Assembly: GCA_963969395.1 (NCBI GenBank) | Contig: OZ017796.1 | Coordinates: 13,456,501-13,520,500 of the forward strand | Length of the DNA: 64,000 bases | Reading direction: 5' to 3' | Source: Pseudoscleropodium purum | Taxonomy: Eukaryota > Streptophyta > Bryopsida > Hypnales > Brachytheciaceae | Shown: positions 13,648-23,404 of the stretch, one piece after another | Position numbering within the stretch: the stretch's first letter is position 1 | How the letters are laid out: every line of letters starts with the position of its first letter | Translations under genes and position numbers: made by a program | The notes under the pieces: generated by a model | Told to the model about the DNA's origin: nothing | Database searches by the model: none | The model's input: the letters and a program-made list of their open reading frames with translations, nothing else

Positions 13648-16600
13648 TGTTGCACGCATAGTTTAGGCGTTAGTATCTTTACACACAAAAATGTGGTAAG
13701 ATGACATGAATTATTGTCCTAGAGAATTTTAGATGCCTTTCCAAACTCCAATATTTGGATGATCGATTTCTCCTCTTCTGACTACTCTCTTTCACTTTTT
13801 TTTTCCGGAATTACTACTATCCGGATTCCTATCCGGATTCGGTATGATTTGGTTTTCCGGTTTCGTCTCTTAACAAATTTGTTTTCAATTCTTCTATTTT
13901 ACCATCAGAGGATCCGCTATTGATCTTTCAAGGGGTAGGGACTTCGCCACTCTTGTCTATTTACTATACAAACAAAAACAAACAAACAATAAACACCCAA
14001 GTACTCAAAATGTTGTAGTGTACAAGGTAGATTTGGATCCTCACAACATCCTGGATGGCCAATCTAGAATGTAGGTCATTCAGGACTGAGTTTACTCCTC
14101 CTTATTACAATGATAGATCTCAAACACCCAGAATTGACAAAGGAGGTAATCTTTCTAGGTGTATGACAGATGCCAAAGTTGGCAAACCTCTCGATGAGTG
14201 GAAGTTTCCTCTAACAATTGCTAATCTCCGTATATAATTGTTTCCAATTCTGGATTTGCACTCACACCACTCTTCACTAAAAACTGGATTACTGTTCCAG
14301 TAGTTCAAAGGCACTACGCGCAGCTCCCTTGTTTCGTATCTAACAACATTACGATAGTACTCTTTCAATCTAATCCAGCTATACAAAATCCAGATTCCTC
14401 CTCATTCGTCTTTCTTACATCTCAATACTCGAACAACAAACCAACACAATCTGGATACACGTTGGAGCCAGAATGTTTACCAAGTGACTCAAAGTAAAGA
14501 AGGGAATGGAATACAACAAAATAATTGCTAGGATAGAATGAGAGGGCAAGAAACTTGTTTGCCCTTAAAAATTAAAATCAAAACCAAAGTCAATGCCTAA
14601 AAAGCCAAAAATGCATTCCGAAAATCAGGGCAACCAACTAGTGAACAACCCATGATATTTAGAACATCCATAGTCCAACTACCTCCACAAAACTGAAACC
14701 TCTAAAACGATCTAAAATCTGGACCCATACTTGGAAATCTTGTTCCAGATAAAAATCCTACCTAACTACTTGTGCTCTATTTACTCCGCCGTGCCTTCTT
14801 AGAGCTACTCCTGTTTTGATTGCTCAGAGTCTTCACCGAAGCCTTTAGTGGTGTACTCTTTGCTAATGATCGAGTTTGGGGCTTCTGTGAAACCTTAGAA
14901 GGTGAGTCTTCCGATTCCATCTCTTCCTCGAATCCAGATTTCAATACTTTTTCTTCCAACTCTTGAATCTTTAGATCCTTGGCTTACGGTGATTCACTTA
15001 ATTCAATATCAATATGATCCCATTTTAGGGTTGATTGTTGCATATAGGAGAAATCTTGCAGATGAGATCGAGTTGGGTTGATCATTATTCCAATCCGTGC
15101 ATCGAGGTTGTCGCAAACCGTCAATTCGAGTACCAAAAACTTTTTGGCCGTGACTTTCCTAGTTGGGAGGAAAATTAGGATGGAAATCGCTTGTTCTACC
15201 GGAATAGGCTTTTCACTTGTCTCTTTCTCCAGCTTAGGTACCGCTAGTCTTGATGGAGTTCATGTTTGGCTATTTGAGGGTCCTGCAACTAGAATGAGGA
15301 TAGACTTCAGTCTCTCCGATTGGGGTTGGACCGGACCACTCAAAGCCTACTGGATTGGATTTTGTCGAATTGGAGTATCCCGGAATATGCTCTTAAAGAC
15401 TTTCGGAAATCCCTCTAAATCAATGGCCTGTTCCAAATCCAAGTACCCTAGTAACTTCCGCATGTCCTTCAAAACAATTTCCATCCGGACTTCGAAGTCG
15501 ACCAGTATCTTTACCATCTTGGATCCGATCATGTGCCCTTCCTTTGCCAACCAAGCGGTGTAGAGGTTAGCTTGAATCACTGTATGTTCTGGAACCATGA
15601 CAAGTTCCTTGAGGTTGTGGACGAGTTGGAGAGCCTCTGTCTCCTTTTGTCTTGCCGCGTTCAACTCCCCCTTTGTCCACTCGAGTTGGGACTTGAAACT
15701 ATCCCTTTCCTCCTCCAACTTCCGGATTTGTTCCTCCTTTTGTCGGAACTCCTCCGGATCCGGACATTTCTGGATTTCTTCAAAAATTTGATCCAACTCT
15801 ACCATGAGTTTGTTTGCAATAAGAAGCACGTGATCCTCTAAGTTGCCATACATCTGTTTGGCCTATTGCATCTACTAGATATTGGCTTCGAAGAACTCGA
15901 GCTCTTGAGGAGGTTTCGAACCTGGTATTGGTTCCTCCCGTTCCTATGTTGGCGCCTTCCCCCATGTCGCCGGATCTATGGACTTCCTTCGTTTCCGATC
16001 CACTACTTCTTCTTCCTCTTCCGATTGATCTTCTTCGGATTCCTTCTCCTCTTTCTCCAGTTCTTCCATGAGGCTGTACTTCAAGATCTTGACTTCGATG
16101 TTGTACTCAATTGTCTCCTTGGCACTCAAGACCTCCTTGTAGTGATAGAGATGGAACAAATACGATGTGATAAGGTTGTGCTTTGCTTGGCCCACGTACT
16201 TTGCCAGCTTGCCTATGACTCCTTGAATCACTCCCTTCCAATGGACGATCCGGTCCTCGAAATCCCCGAAAATGGTATTGGCCACCATGATCGTAATGTG
16301 GGTAGGCTTTTTTGGATACAAGATTGGAATTAGGAAGTACCTATCTATGCCTCTTGTTCTTATAGTCACTAATGGCAAAACCCTCCTTTGAGTGGGCTTA
16401 ACTCTGAAACTTTCCAGCCACGTACTTGTCTACTCTTCCAGCTAATTTGAGCCCATTCTTTTTAAATGAATAGACATCTAGATGTCTTCCGTCCAAGCTA
16501 CGGGTTGACCTCTCATTGTCAACTTGCACTTATTCGGAACTTCATAAATGAGTTCTTGAATCATCTCCTTGTTCTTCATGCTCCACGACTTATCTAACAA

Positions 16601-17204
16601 TCCGACACACCCGATATAGATGAGGTCCTCCTTTAACTATGCTCAGTGACCCGGATTGGAAGGGATAACCGGACAAACTATTTGGGCTACAACTTCAGAC
16701 TTTCGTGCAACCGGGTCAGCAGCCACCGCCATGAATCACCGACAATTAGTAAACCTAATCCGATACTACCCCTTCCATTTTCTTCCTATCTCGGTTGCTA
16801 ATTCACCACTCTTTCTCTCAACTATACGTTCATCAAGTTCATCAAGTAGAAAGGGAGAGAAAGAGAAGTGGTGGTGGGTTTAAGTATCCGGTGTGCAGTT
16901 GATAGTTCCTAGTGGAGAACAGGTAAATGACCATTCCCATAATGGTTTCCTAGTTTCTTAGATTGGAGTCTAAAACGTAGGTTTGGGAAATCCGGTACTT
17001 TTTCGGATCCCGGATCCGTATCGGATTTGTTTCCGTAACGTTACTAATGGTTTTAGTAACCCAAAAACTTACTATAAGACTATTTCTATTATAGTCGTAG
17101 TGTACTGGAAATCTCTAGAGATTACCAAAAAAATTGAAATTTGCAGGTCTATCTAATCCTAATTCTAGACTCACTTATCCGGTTTGAGTTTTTGTGCTCC
17201 CACA
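13648..17204 (-). mobile_element. Old solo LTR (copy I), a distinct family carrying the same LTR-ORF
   Basis: Read on the minus strand, the unit starts TGTGGGAGCACAAAAACTC at 17204 and ends CGTGCAACA at 13648, giving TGT...ACA termini and 3,557 bp. The flanking pentamers are GGTAC (13643-13647) and AGTAC (17205-17209), a 4/5 target-site duplication. No gag or pol lies beside it, so it is a solo LTR. Its non-coding DNA barely resembles the younger LTRs, but copy J (49518-51180) matches it from the TGTGGGAG start through the promoter and ORF. It carries a decayed LTR-ORF at 14777-16732. Confidence 0.75.
14777..16732 (-). pseudogene. LTR-ORF pseudogene, old family (copy I)
   Basis: The frame starts ATG at 16732 (MAVAADPVARKSEVV) and ends in a basic SSSKKARRSK tail at 14777, with several stops and at least one frameshift. 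Homology to copy A is clear along the length. CPVIPS parallels IPVIPS; EDLIYIGCVGLLDKSW parallels DDLKSMGCVGFAEKPW; RGQPVAWTED parallels RGTPVSWNEG. PKKPTHITIMVANTIFG parallels PEKPTRVTITLGNTIFG, SYLFHLYHYKEVLS parallels PYLFHLYRENQVLT, and IGSKMVKILVDF parallels SGSRMVRILADF. It also keeps the acidic run, a basic RKRRK patch and the coiled coil. The function is unknown. The conserved layout argues that the ORF belonged to the ancestral LTR. Confidence 0.8.
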
Positions 17205-19986
17205 AGTACTACATTTGATTATTTGGTTGACTAGTAGCCATACAAAAGTGAAGTGGAAATTCATATTTGAAACCAAACTATCAAATTTGCGTATATTCTT
17301 TGTTGAAGTAACTATAAAGTATTCAAGTTATTTCAATAAGTATAATTGTAACAATAGCTTGTAATAATTTTGAAAATTATGCCAATTTAACTATGATGTT
17401 TATTAACTAATATGGAAGTTTAGAATTTAGGGTAGGGAGCCCAACCATTGTACATTTAAGGTTCATTACTAAATATTTAGAATTTTAGACCACCAATCTA
17501 GCTAAAATTGAAAATCCACCAAGCCAATTAAATTAACTTTACATTGCAATTTAAAGATTTCAATTTCAGAATTCCATTTCAATAAAAACTATGCAATAAT
17601 AGAGAAGTGTATTTTGGGCCTCTAATTTGTCCTAGACCCATTCATTGTACACCCTATTGTATAGAAGACCCCATTGCTACGCACCTTGACTGCTCATTGC
17701 ATAATATTCATTGGTAGTAGAGCCTTAGTACATGACACACATTTGAACCTAGAACAATTCTAACTACATTATATATGTATATATATATCATGTACATATA
17801 GTTATATATAGTTATATATAGTTATTTTTCCTATTTCCAAAAGTTCTCAGTTGTCTTTAATTCATTTGATTTTCTATAGCAAGGGCAAAGTACGTGATTA
17901 GTGCGAATGATTCCACACAAGTTTGGAATTGATAGTCATCAAAGTGAGAATTTAAAGTTATATCTTTAAAAAAGGATCGTCACATAAGATTCAAATGGTG
18001 CACAAAACATTTTGAAATTAGGAGCATACCAAATGAAAATAATATCCTTGTACTCATCTTGCAACATGACTTGTATTTTAAACAAACTGGAAACGCCTTT
18101 CTTCCCAAAAATTGTTCTGCTGGTCTTTTGAATCTTGTTGCGTGAGGTCCATTCACTTGCAAGCCACTTTACTCATGAAAGTTCCCTCCATCTGTTGGAG
18201 AGGTCCTCACGACATAGCGTAATGAGACTAAAAGAGATCTGATTTGTCTTCTTTATAATTTGAGAACATTTAGAAGTTTGAGCTTGTAACTAGAATGTTT
18301 GTAAAACTAGAATTTTGTCCATGTGCCTTCTCTACATACAACATTATTTGATCTAAACAAACATTAAACCATAGGGATCACTACAAGGGAATGCTATCAT
18401 TTTCTATCAATTCGGACACTTTTTCTGTCAATTCTATGTTAATTCAAACATTTTTTTTGTTAATTTGGACATTGTAAAGCAATTAGGACATGTTAATGTG
18501 GATGCCATTTTCTTGTAGTGGATGAAACTTTATCTCTGAATATGACAATCTTATCTCACAATAACACACAATAAGACACAAAACTTCTTAATAGAGACAA
18601 CTACACACAAAAAATGTTGAAAATCAAGGCGGAATGCAATAAAAATAAAAAAGGCACAACCTTCAACCTCCTAATGCCAACATACATGATTATTATCGCA
18701 CCTCATCTACCAAAACCAAATGCCAATACGAGACCCCCTCCCACATTGCCAATGCTCAATATCAGTTGCAATGATTTTGAAACTTCACGTTCAGATTGTT
18801 GTGAGCCAACAACTAGGTCTGCAAGGAAGGTTGCAGGAATGGCGTTCTTAAATGTTTGAAATATATCCTTGGCACAAAAGAAAAGATAGTAGAATGGAAA
18901 AGTGTAGGATCAATGAGAGCTAGAGGATGAAGTTTGTACATTATGATTGTAGAGCCAAATTCACCAAGGTTTAAAGAAACCAAGGGAATTAGATAGTGGG
19001 AGTTTTTGAATGGAGAGAGTCGGATTGGTCGTAGTTGAGCAATTATGGTTACAATTAGAAGTATAAAAGACAAGAAACAAGCATTTAGATCATTTTAGTA
19101 TCTTTATCTATTTGTTTTGCATTCCACAATGAATTACAATTTATTCCAACTTTCCAAGTATTATTTGGACAATTGCCAATGTTAATTCAACTCAATGTTT
19201 ATAATTCCACCTAGTCTATAGTCTCATGTTTCAAACCAACCAAGGCATAATTATCAAGTTGTTTGTCTATCAATGATTGTAATGAGGTCTATAGTCCAAT
19301 TTTCCACTTCAAAAGTTCTTAAGCTCATTCAATTCCACAATTATTATTGTGCAAAGTCGATAGTCTTCTTTCACAATTGATTCCAAGCATTCACAGCTTA
19401 TAGTCCAATTTATTATTTATTTCAATTCAATTTAATTCCAAGTTATATTTATACAATAGTGTTGTAAAAACAACAATATTAAATTATTAAAAAATAAGAA
19501 ACAAAAGATCACTTAAAATTATAGATACACATTCTTCTTCATGTATTGAAGGAAGAAATGAGCCTTTTTCCTCTACTTATAAGTTAAAATTTGTATTCTA
19601 CCCTTTCACATGTTTATGCCTTTTTACTTAATTCTCTATTTATCTCTATTTGCTTTCACAATCATGCATGATTGTCTAAAATAAATACCTTTACACTTTA
19701 TTTACAACAAAATAGAAGAATGGAACAAAAATTGGAAAAAGAGAGTGATGACAACGATTCGTGCACAAAGATAGAAGCCTACTAGTGTATAGTGATAGGA
19801 TTCTGTGCACCAATAGGGCTCTATACCCTAATAGATGAATTTAATAAAATGTGGTTTATACAATTTTTATAATATTTCAAATAATATCATAATCAGCCAA
19901 CTTCACACTATACAAAGATTTATTCAAAATATTAATTTTTTTCTAATAAAATTGGTCAAAAAATTTAAAAGTATTGAAAGTGAACT
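17205..19986. other. AT-rich DNA with one MITE, otherwise no gene seen
   Basis: This holds TA-rich simple repeats (17770-17825), a CACTA-type MITE at 18379-18520, and open frames at 18614-19073 that overlap on opposite strands and match nothing I know. The stretch ends where the first LTR sequence begins. Confidence 0.55.
18379..18520. mobile_element. CACTA-type MITE, 142 bp
   Basis: It begins CACTACAAG and ends CTTGTAGTG, a perfect 9-bp terminal inverted repeat of the CACTACAAGAAA class used by plant CACTA (En/Spm) transposons. It is flanked on both sides by GAT (18376-18378 and 18521-18523), the 3-bp target duplication expected for CACTA elements. The interior is AT-rich and non-coding, with repeated AATTCGGACA / AATTTGGACA-like words. 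Confidence 0.85.
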
Positions 19987-20071
19987 TGTCGCAGCACAGG
20001 GTAGGTCAATTCTCCATTATACTCACAAAAATCGCTCTAGAGTATAACTAAGTGACTCTAAAGATCGAACC
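19987..20071 (-). mobile_element. 85-bp end fragment of the young LTR family
   Basis: On the plus strand this starts TGTCGCAGCACAGGG and runs through the same sequence as the first 85 bp of the adjacent 3' LTR, ending CGAACC, where the next LTR begins with TGTCGCAGC at 20072. It is the terminus of another, slightly different LTR copy, truncated by the arrival of the full element or by rearrangement. Confidence 0.8.
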
Positions 20072-21093
20072 TGTCGCAGCACAGGGCACGTCAATTCCCC
20101 ATTATACTCACAAAAATCGCTCTAGAGTATAACTAAGTGACTCTAAAGATCGAACCCACGAGATCCTGTGAAGTATCTAGCTCTATTAAGCAGTTAAGCT
20201 AAGTCAGTATCCCAATCTTACTTTCCGGTCCTAGATCTAGAACCAGAAATACCACCACACCGGATAACTACAGACCGGATTACTCCTTCTTCCGGTCCTA
20301 CTAACTATCCGGTCTGTACAAATACCCAAATCCCAGGATCTCACAACTTCCGATCCTAGAAATCCGTTCTGACCAATCCGGTCCGGATGGTCATCCTGTA
20401 CCCGTAATCCTATCCGGTTTAGTTTTGCCTCTGTTTCACCATCAGAGGGGTCGCCGCTTAATTTTGAGAGTGGTAGGCCCACCACTCCTTCCGTGACTTA
20501 TAGTGGCTGAAGACCCACTGTCCTACCTTCTAAACTCCTAAGCTAATCCGGATCCGGTTTGGTCCTTCACAACAACCCAGATAGCAATCCGGGTCGTAGG
20601 TCACACAAAGACCCCACACTCGACCCTCTCGTACTACAACGACCTTGATGCTACTTCCGATCCATGCGAAGACAGGTGGTTACAAGTGCACCCGTCCGTT
20701 CCAACATCAACTAAAGTTCTTCCGTTACCCATACGGGTGGTGAGACCTCACAGGAGATCGGACACTCGACCGGATTTCCCACCCGGGAGTTCTAGCGCAG
20801 CTAAGGAATCCCTCCCTACCCGCCTAGCCTAACAACGGCTTTCTCACCCGGAATCTCAAACTCTAGACGTGCTGAGGAACTAAGTTCACTCCCAACTCTT
20901 CTGTACCTACTCCCATGCACCTAGGATCGGAAAATAAACACCAAGGGGAGAAATCACTTACAAACCAACTCGTACTATCCTAACTCCACATCATACAATC
21001 CTGTCGCGCTGGAGAGAGATACACAATGAGGAGAAAAGAAAGGTACAACAAGTTTGCAAAATGGACAACTCCCAATTCCCATCTTAGGAACCG

Positions 21094-21102
21094 ATTTATA
21101 TA
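21094..21102 (-). promoter_or_regulatory. Second TATA box in the LTR, downstream of the LTR-ORF
   Basis: TATATAAAT in sense orientation lies about 145 bp after the LTR-ORF stop. The same word in the same context (GTATATAAATCGGTT) occurs in copies B, C, D, E, F and H, while surrounding bases vary. It could be the promoter of the genomic gag-pol RNA, which would place the whole LTR-ORF in U3. Transcription start not verified. Confidence 0.45.
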
Positions 21103-21246
21103 CAAAGGGTCAAAACCCTAAAAGCACAAAAGGAGCGGAAAACCCGTGGGGGTCCGCCGCCACCCTAATCTAATTTCCGGTCTAACCTAATACTGTTGAG
21201 CCGGATCCGGATCCGCTCCTACTCCTAACTGAAATTAAAATCCTAT

Positions 21247-22905
21247 CTACCCTACAACTCTAGATCCTATCGTCGGGCTTCCGGTCTCCGGGACTAGCTC
21301 CTCGAAAACTTCACTCAAATTCCGGACCCGTTCCCCCTCCGCAGGATTCGGTCCGGGTGGAGACTCCAAGTCGATGGTGATATCCGGTCTCGTGCCCGGA
21401 GTCCCAGTCCGTGCAGACTTCTTGGACTCAGGAGTCCAATCCTTCCTATCCTTCGCCATAGTCGCGTCCGGAAAGAGGTCCGGTAGCGAGATGTCCGAAA
21501 GATGAATACCTTTGTCGCACGTCGCTCCCGTCAGCTTCCGGCTGCTCTCCTCAATCCGGTCCGCAGCCTTCCGGCCCTCCACCATTGCCGTCTCCACCTG
21601 CTCAGCGAAGTCGGCGAGAATCCGGACCATCCGGGAACCGGATAGTTTCTTCTCTTCGTGGATCTTCTCGTCGAAGAGCTTCGCTTTGGCGGCGGCCGTT
21701 CCGGTCTCTCCCAGGACCGCCTTGATCTGCTCGGCCACCTTCCGAGTCTCCTCCGCCATCTCCCGAGCGGCCGTCACGTCTTCCTGATAGGCAAAAAGTG
21801 TTGCCTTCAGTTTATCTACCTCCTCCTGCAACCGGCGGATCTCTGCGTCCTGCTTCCGGGTCTCTTCCGGATTCGTGATGCACTCCGCCACTTGTTCCGC
21901 CAATTTGCTGTTTGGTGCCGCACCCACCAACTTGCCGATCGCCTCAAGCGTCTTGTACTTGACCTCCCAATCCGCCCTGATGTTGCAGAGGACGTTGATC
22001 AGACCGTTGAACGGATCTTGCATATCCGGATCTCCCCCGGAATTGGTCTTCTCGGCTTCCGGTTTCTCCTCCGGGGCCGGTTTGTCTTGACTGGGAGGCG
22101 TCCCGCGCTTGTGTGGAGGCGTCAGCTTCTGTCGCTTGATCGGCGGCATCGGCTCCTCCTCTTCCTCGTTGGACTCCCGGTCTGACCCGGAATCGGATTC
22201 CGCCTCGTCATCCGTCTCCGACTCCCCATACTTCAGGAGCACTTCCTGCGTCTTCCACGCCCTCTCCTCCGTATCGGTGAGGACTTGGTTCTCCCGATAG
22301 AGGTGGAAGAGATAAGGGCACACTGAAGTGGCCCTTTTCTTCCCAACCCTACTAACGAGCTGGGCCACGAGATCGGAAATGATCCGTGCCCAATCCACTT
22401 TTCGGGTACCACTGAGGGCACCGAAAATGGTGTTGCCGAGGGTGATCGTCACCCTGGTCGGCTTTTCCGGGTGAAGAACCGGAACCAGGAATTGCAGGAG
22501 CCGACGGTGTCGGTCATCCAAGCAATCCTCGACCGCGTATCCGTCCTTCGGGTTGACGGCTCCCTTGAACTTCCCTCGGACAAACTCATCCTTCCGGCTC
22601 GCCATCCCCAAACCTCCTGCCCGTAAACCGTAAACCGCTCTCCACATCCCCTCGTTCCAGCTGACGGGAGTTCCTCTCACGGTGTTGTCAAACTGGTTGG
22701 ACAACTTTCCGAGGAGCTCCTTGACCATTCTCTCCTCCCTAAATCCCCAGGGTTTTTCGGCAAACCCTACGCAACCCATGGATTTGAGATCATCCATGAG
22801 TTGAGACTTTTCCGGCTCTGTGGAGGGAATAACCGGAATGACTTTCTGGAGCTTCACCTCGCCTCCAGAGGGACTCGCTTGTCTCGACCTACGTAGCGGA
22901 GGCAT
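21247..22905 (-). CDS. LTR-encoded protein, intact copy A (552 aa), function unknown
   Basis: This is the only complete stop-free copy in the window. The ATG at 22905 is the first usable start, because an in-frame TAG lies just upstream. Layout by residue: basic N terminus 1-20; conserved globular region about 20-215, with RGTPVSWNEG near 78, PEKPTRVTITLGNTIFG near 147 and YLFHLYRENQVLT near 200; acidic run 228-251; basic IKRQK patch about 256-260, a possible nuclear signal; proline/lysine-rich linker 261-286; helical region and long charged coiled coil about 300-457; conserved SGSRMVRILADF at 422-433; C terminus rich in Ser/Pro/Glu. I see no signal peptide, membrane segment, catalytic motif or zinc knuckle. 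The N-terminal region loosely recalls the 'putative plant transposon protein' domain found next to plant retroelements; that is a weak resemblance only. It sits in U3 of the LTR behind its own TATA box. Confidence 0.85.
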   Translation of the reverse strand: MPPLRRSRQASPSGGEVKLQKVIPVIPSTEPEKSQLMDDLKSMGCVGFAEKPWGFREERMVKELLGKLSNQFDNTVRGTPVSWNEGMWRAVYGLRAGGLGMASRKDEFVRGKFKGAVNPKDGYAVEDCLDDRHRRLLQFLVPVLHPEKPTRVTITLGNTIFGALSGTRKVDWARIISDLVAQLVSRVGKKRATSVCPYLFHLYRENQVLTDTEERAWKTQEVLLKYGESETDDEAESDSGSDRESNEEEEEPMPPIKRQKLTPPHKRGTPPSQDKPAPEEKPEAEKTNSGGDPDMQDPFNGLINVLCNIRADWEVKYKTLEAIGKLVGAAPNSKLAEQVAECITNPEETRKQDAEIRRLQEEVDKLKATLFAYQEDVTAAREMAEETRKVAEQIKAVLGETGTAAAKAKLFDEKIHEEKKLSGSRMVRILADFAEQVETAMVEGRKAADRIEESSRKLTGATCDKGIHLSDISLPDLFPDATMAKDRKDWTPESKKSARTGTPGTRPDITIDLESPPGPNPAEGERVRNLSEVFEELVPETGSPTIGSRVVG

Positions 22906-23086
22906 TCCCACTCGAAACTACCTCACTCTCTCCTAGCCGCACGTCCCGTTCCTCACTTCCTCTCTCCGATCTCAACCGGAAGCAAAACAGACAAAACACA
23001 AACGTCCAGACGCACAAACTCCAAAAACTCAACCGCGCGCTCTCAAGGTCGAGTTTCTAAAAGGGGGTGCAACAGTGAAAGCTCCT

Positions 23087-23095
23087 CCTTATATA
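23087..23095 (-). promoter_or_regulatory. First TATA box in the LTR, upstream of the LTR-ORF
   Basis: TATATAAGG in sense orientation lies about 275 bp into the LTR and about 180 bp before the LTR-ORF ATG. It is followed by a conserved leader containing TTGCACCCCCTTTTAGAAAC. Copies B, E and F have the same TATATAAGG; C, D and G have TATAAAAG at the same place. It is the likely promoter of the LTR-ORF mRNA. Confidence 0.6.
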
Positions 23096-23368
23096 GTCCC
23101 TGGACCCTTTCCGGTTTGTCATCATGAATCCGGTTTACCATCATTATTCGGTTCATCATCATAATCCGGTCCTAGACCTAATCCGTGTTGCATTCCGTTT
23201 CCGTCGTTAGTTACTCCTGACCGGATTAGATCCAAGAGGCCTACTACTTCACGTTCCGTGCTAATTCTGAGTTTTCCTTCCCCACCTAATCGGATCCGGT
23301 TAGCTAATGACTAGTTTCCGTTCCTATTTTGGTGTATACTAAGAAAATCAAAATTCTAAGCTGCGACA

Positions 23369-23383
23369 TTACCCCTTCCTCAT
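23369..23383 (-). other. Polypurine tract
   Basis: In sense orientation ATGAGGAAGGGGTAA ends exactly where the 3' LTR begins with TGTCGCAGC. It lies 21 bp after the pol stop codon. This is the plus-strand primer site and fixes the 3' LTR boundary upstream of the LTR-ORF. Confidence 0.85.
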
Positions 23384-23404
23384 CTGTGAGCGTCCCCGCG
23401 AACA

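Larger units (their letters stand above)
20072..23368 (-). repeat. 3' LTR of element A, full length 3,297 bp
   Basis: In sense orientation it starts TGTCGCAGC at 23368, directly after the PPT, and ends GCTGCGACA at 20072, a perfect 9-bp inverted terminal pair. Its length matches solo LTRs C and D (3,298 bp each). In sense order it holds about 270 bp of U3, a TATA box, the LTR-ORF, a second TATA box about 145 bp past the ORF stop, and about 1 kb to the end. A pair of 15-bp near-identical direct repeats (CCGGTCCTAGA-CTA, at 20225-20239 and 23166-23180) brackets the coding part. Confidence 0.92.

Noticed and set aside
18614..19073. Overlapping open frames on both strands (81 and 86 codons)
   Set aside because: No similarity, no splice or promoter signals, and AT-biased composition like the surrounding spacer.
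20072..23368. Interpreting the 3.3 kb units as DNA transposons with 9-bp inverted repeats
   Set aside because: In element A the same ends abut a tRNA-Asp PBS on one side and a polypurine tract on the other, and the duplications are 5 bp, so these are LTRs.
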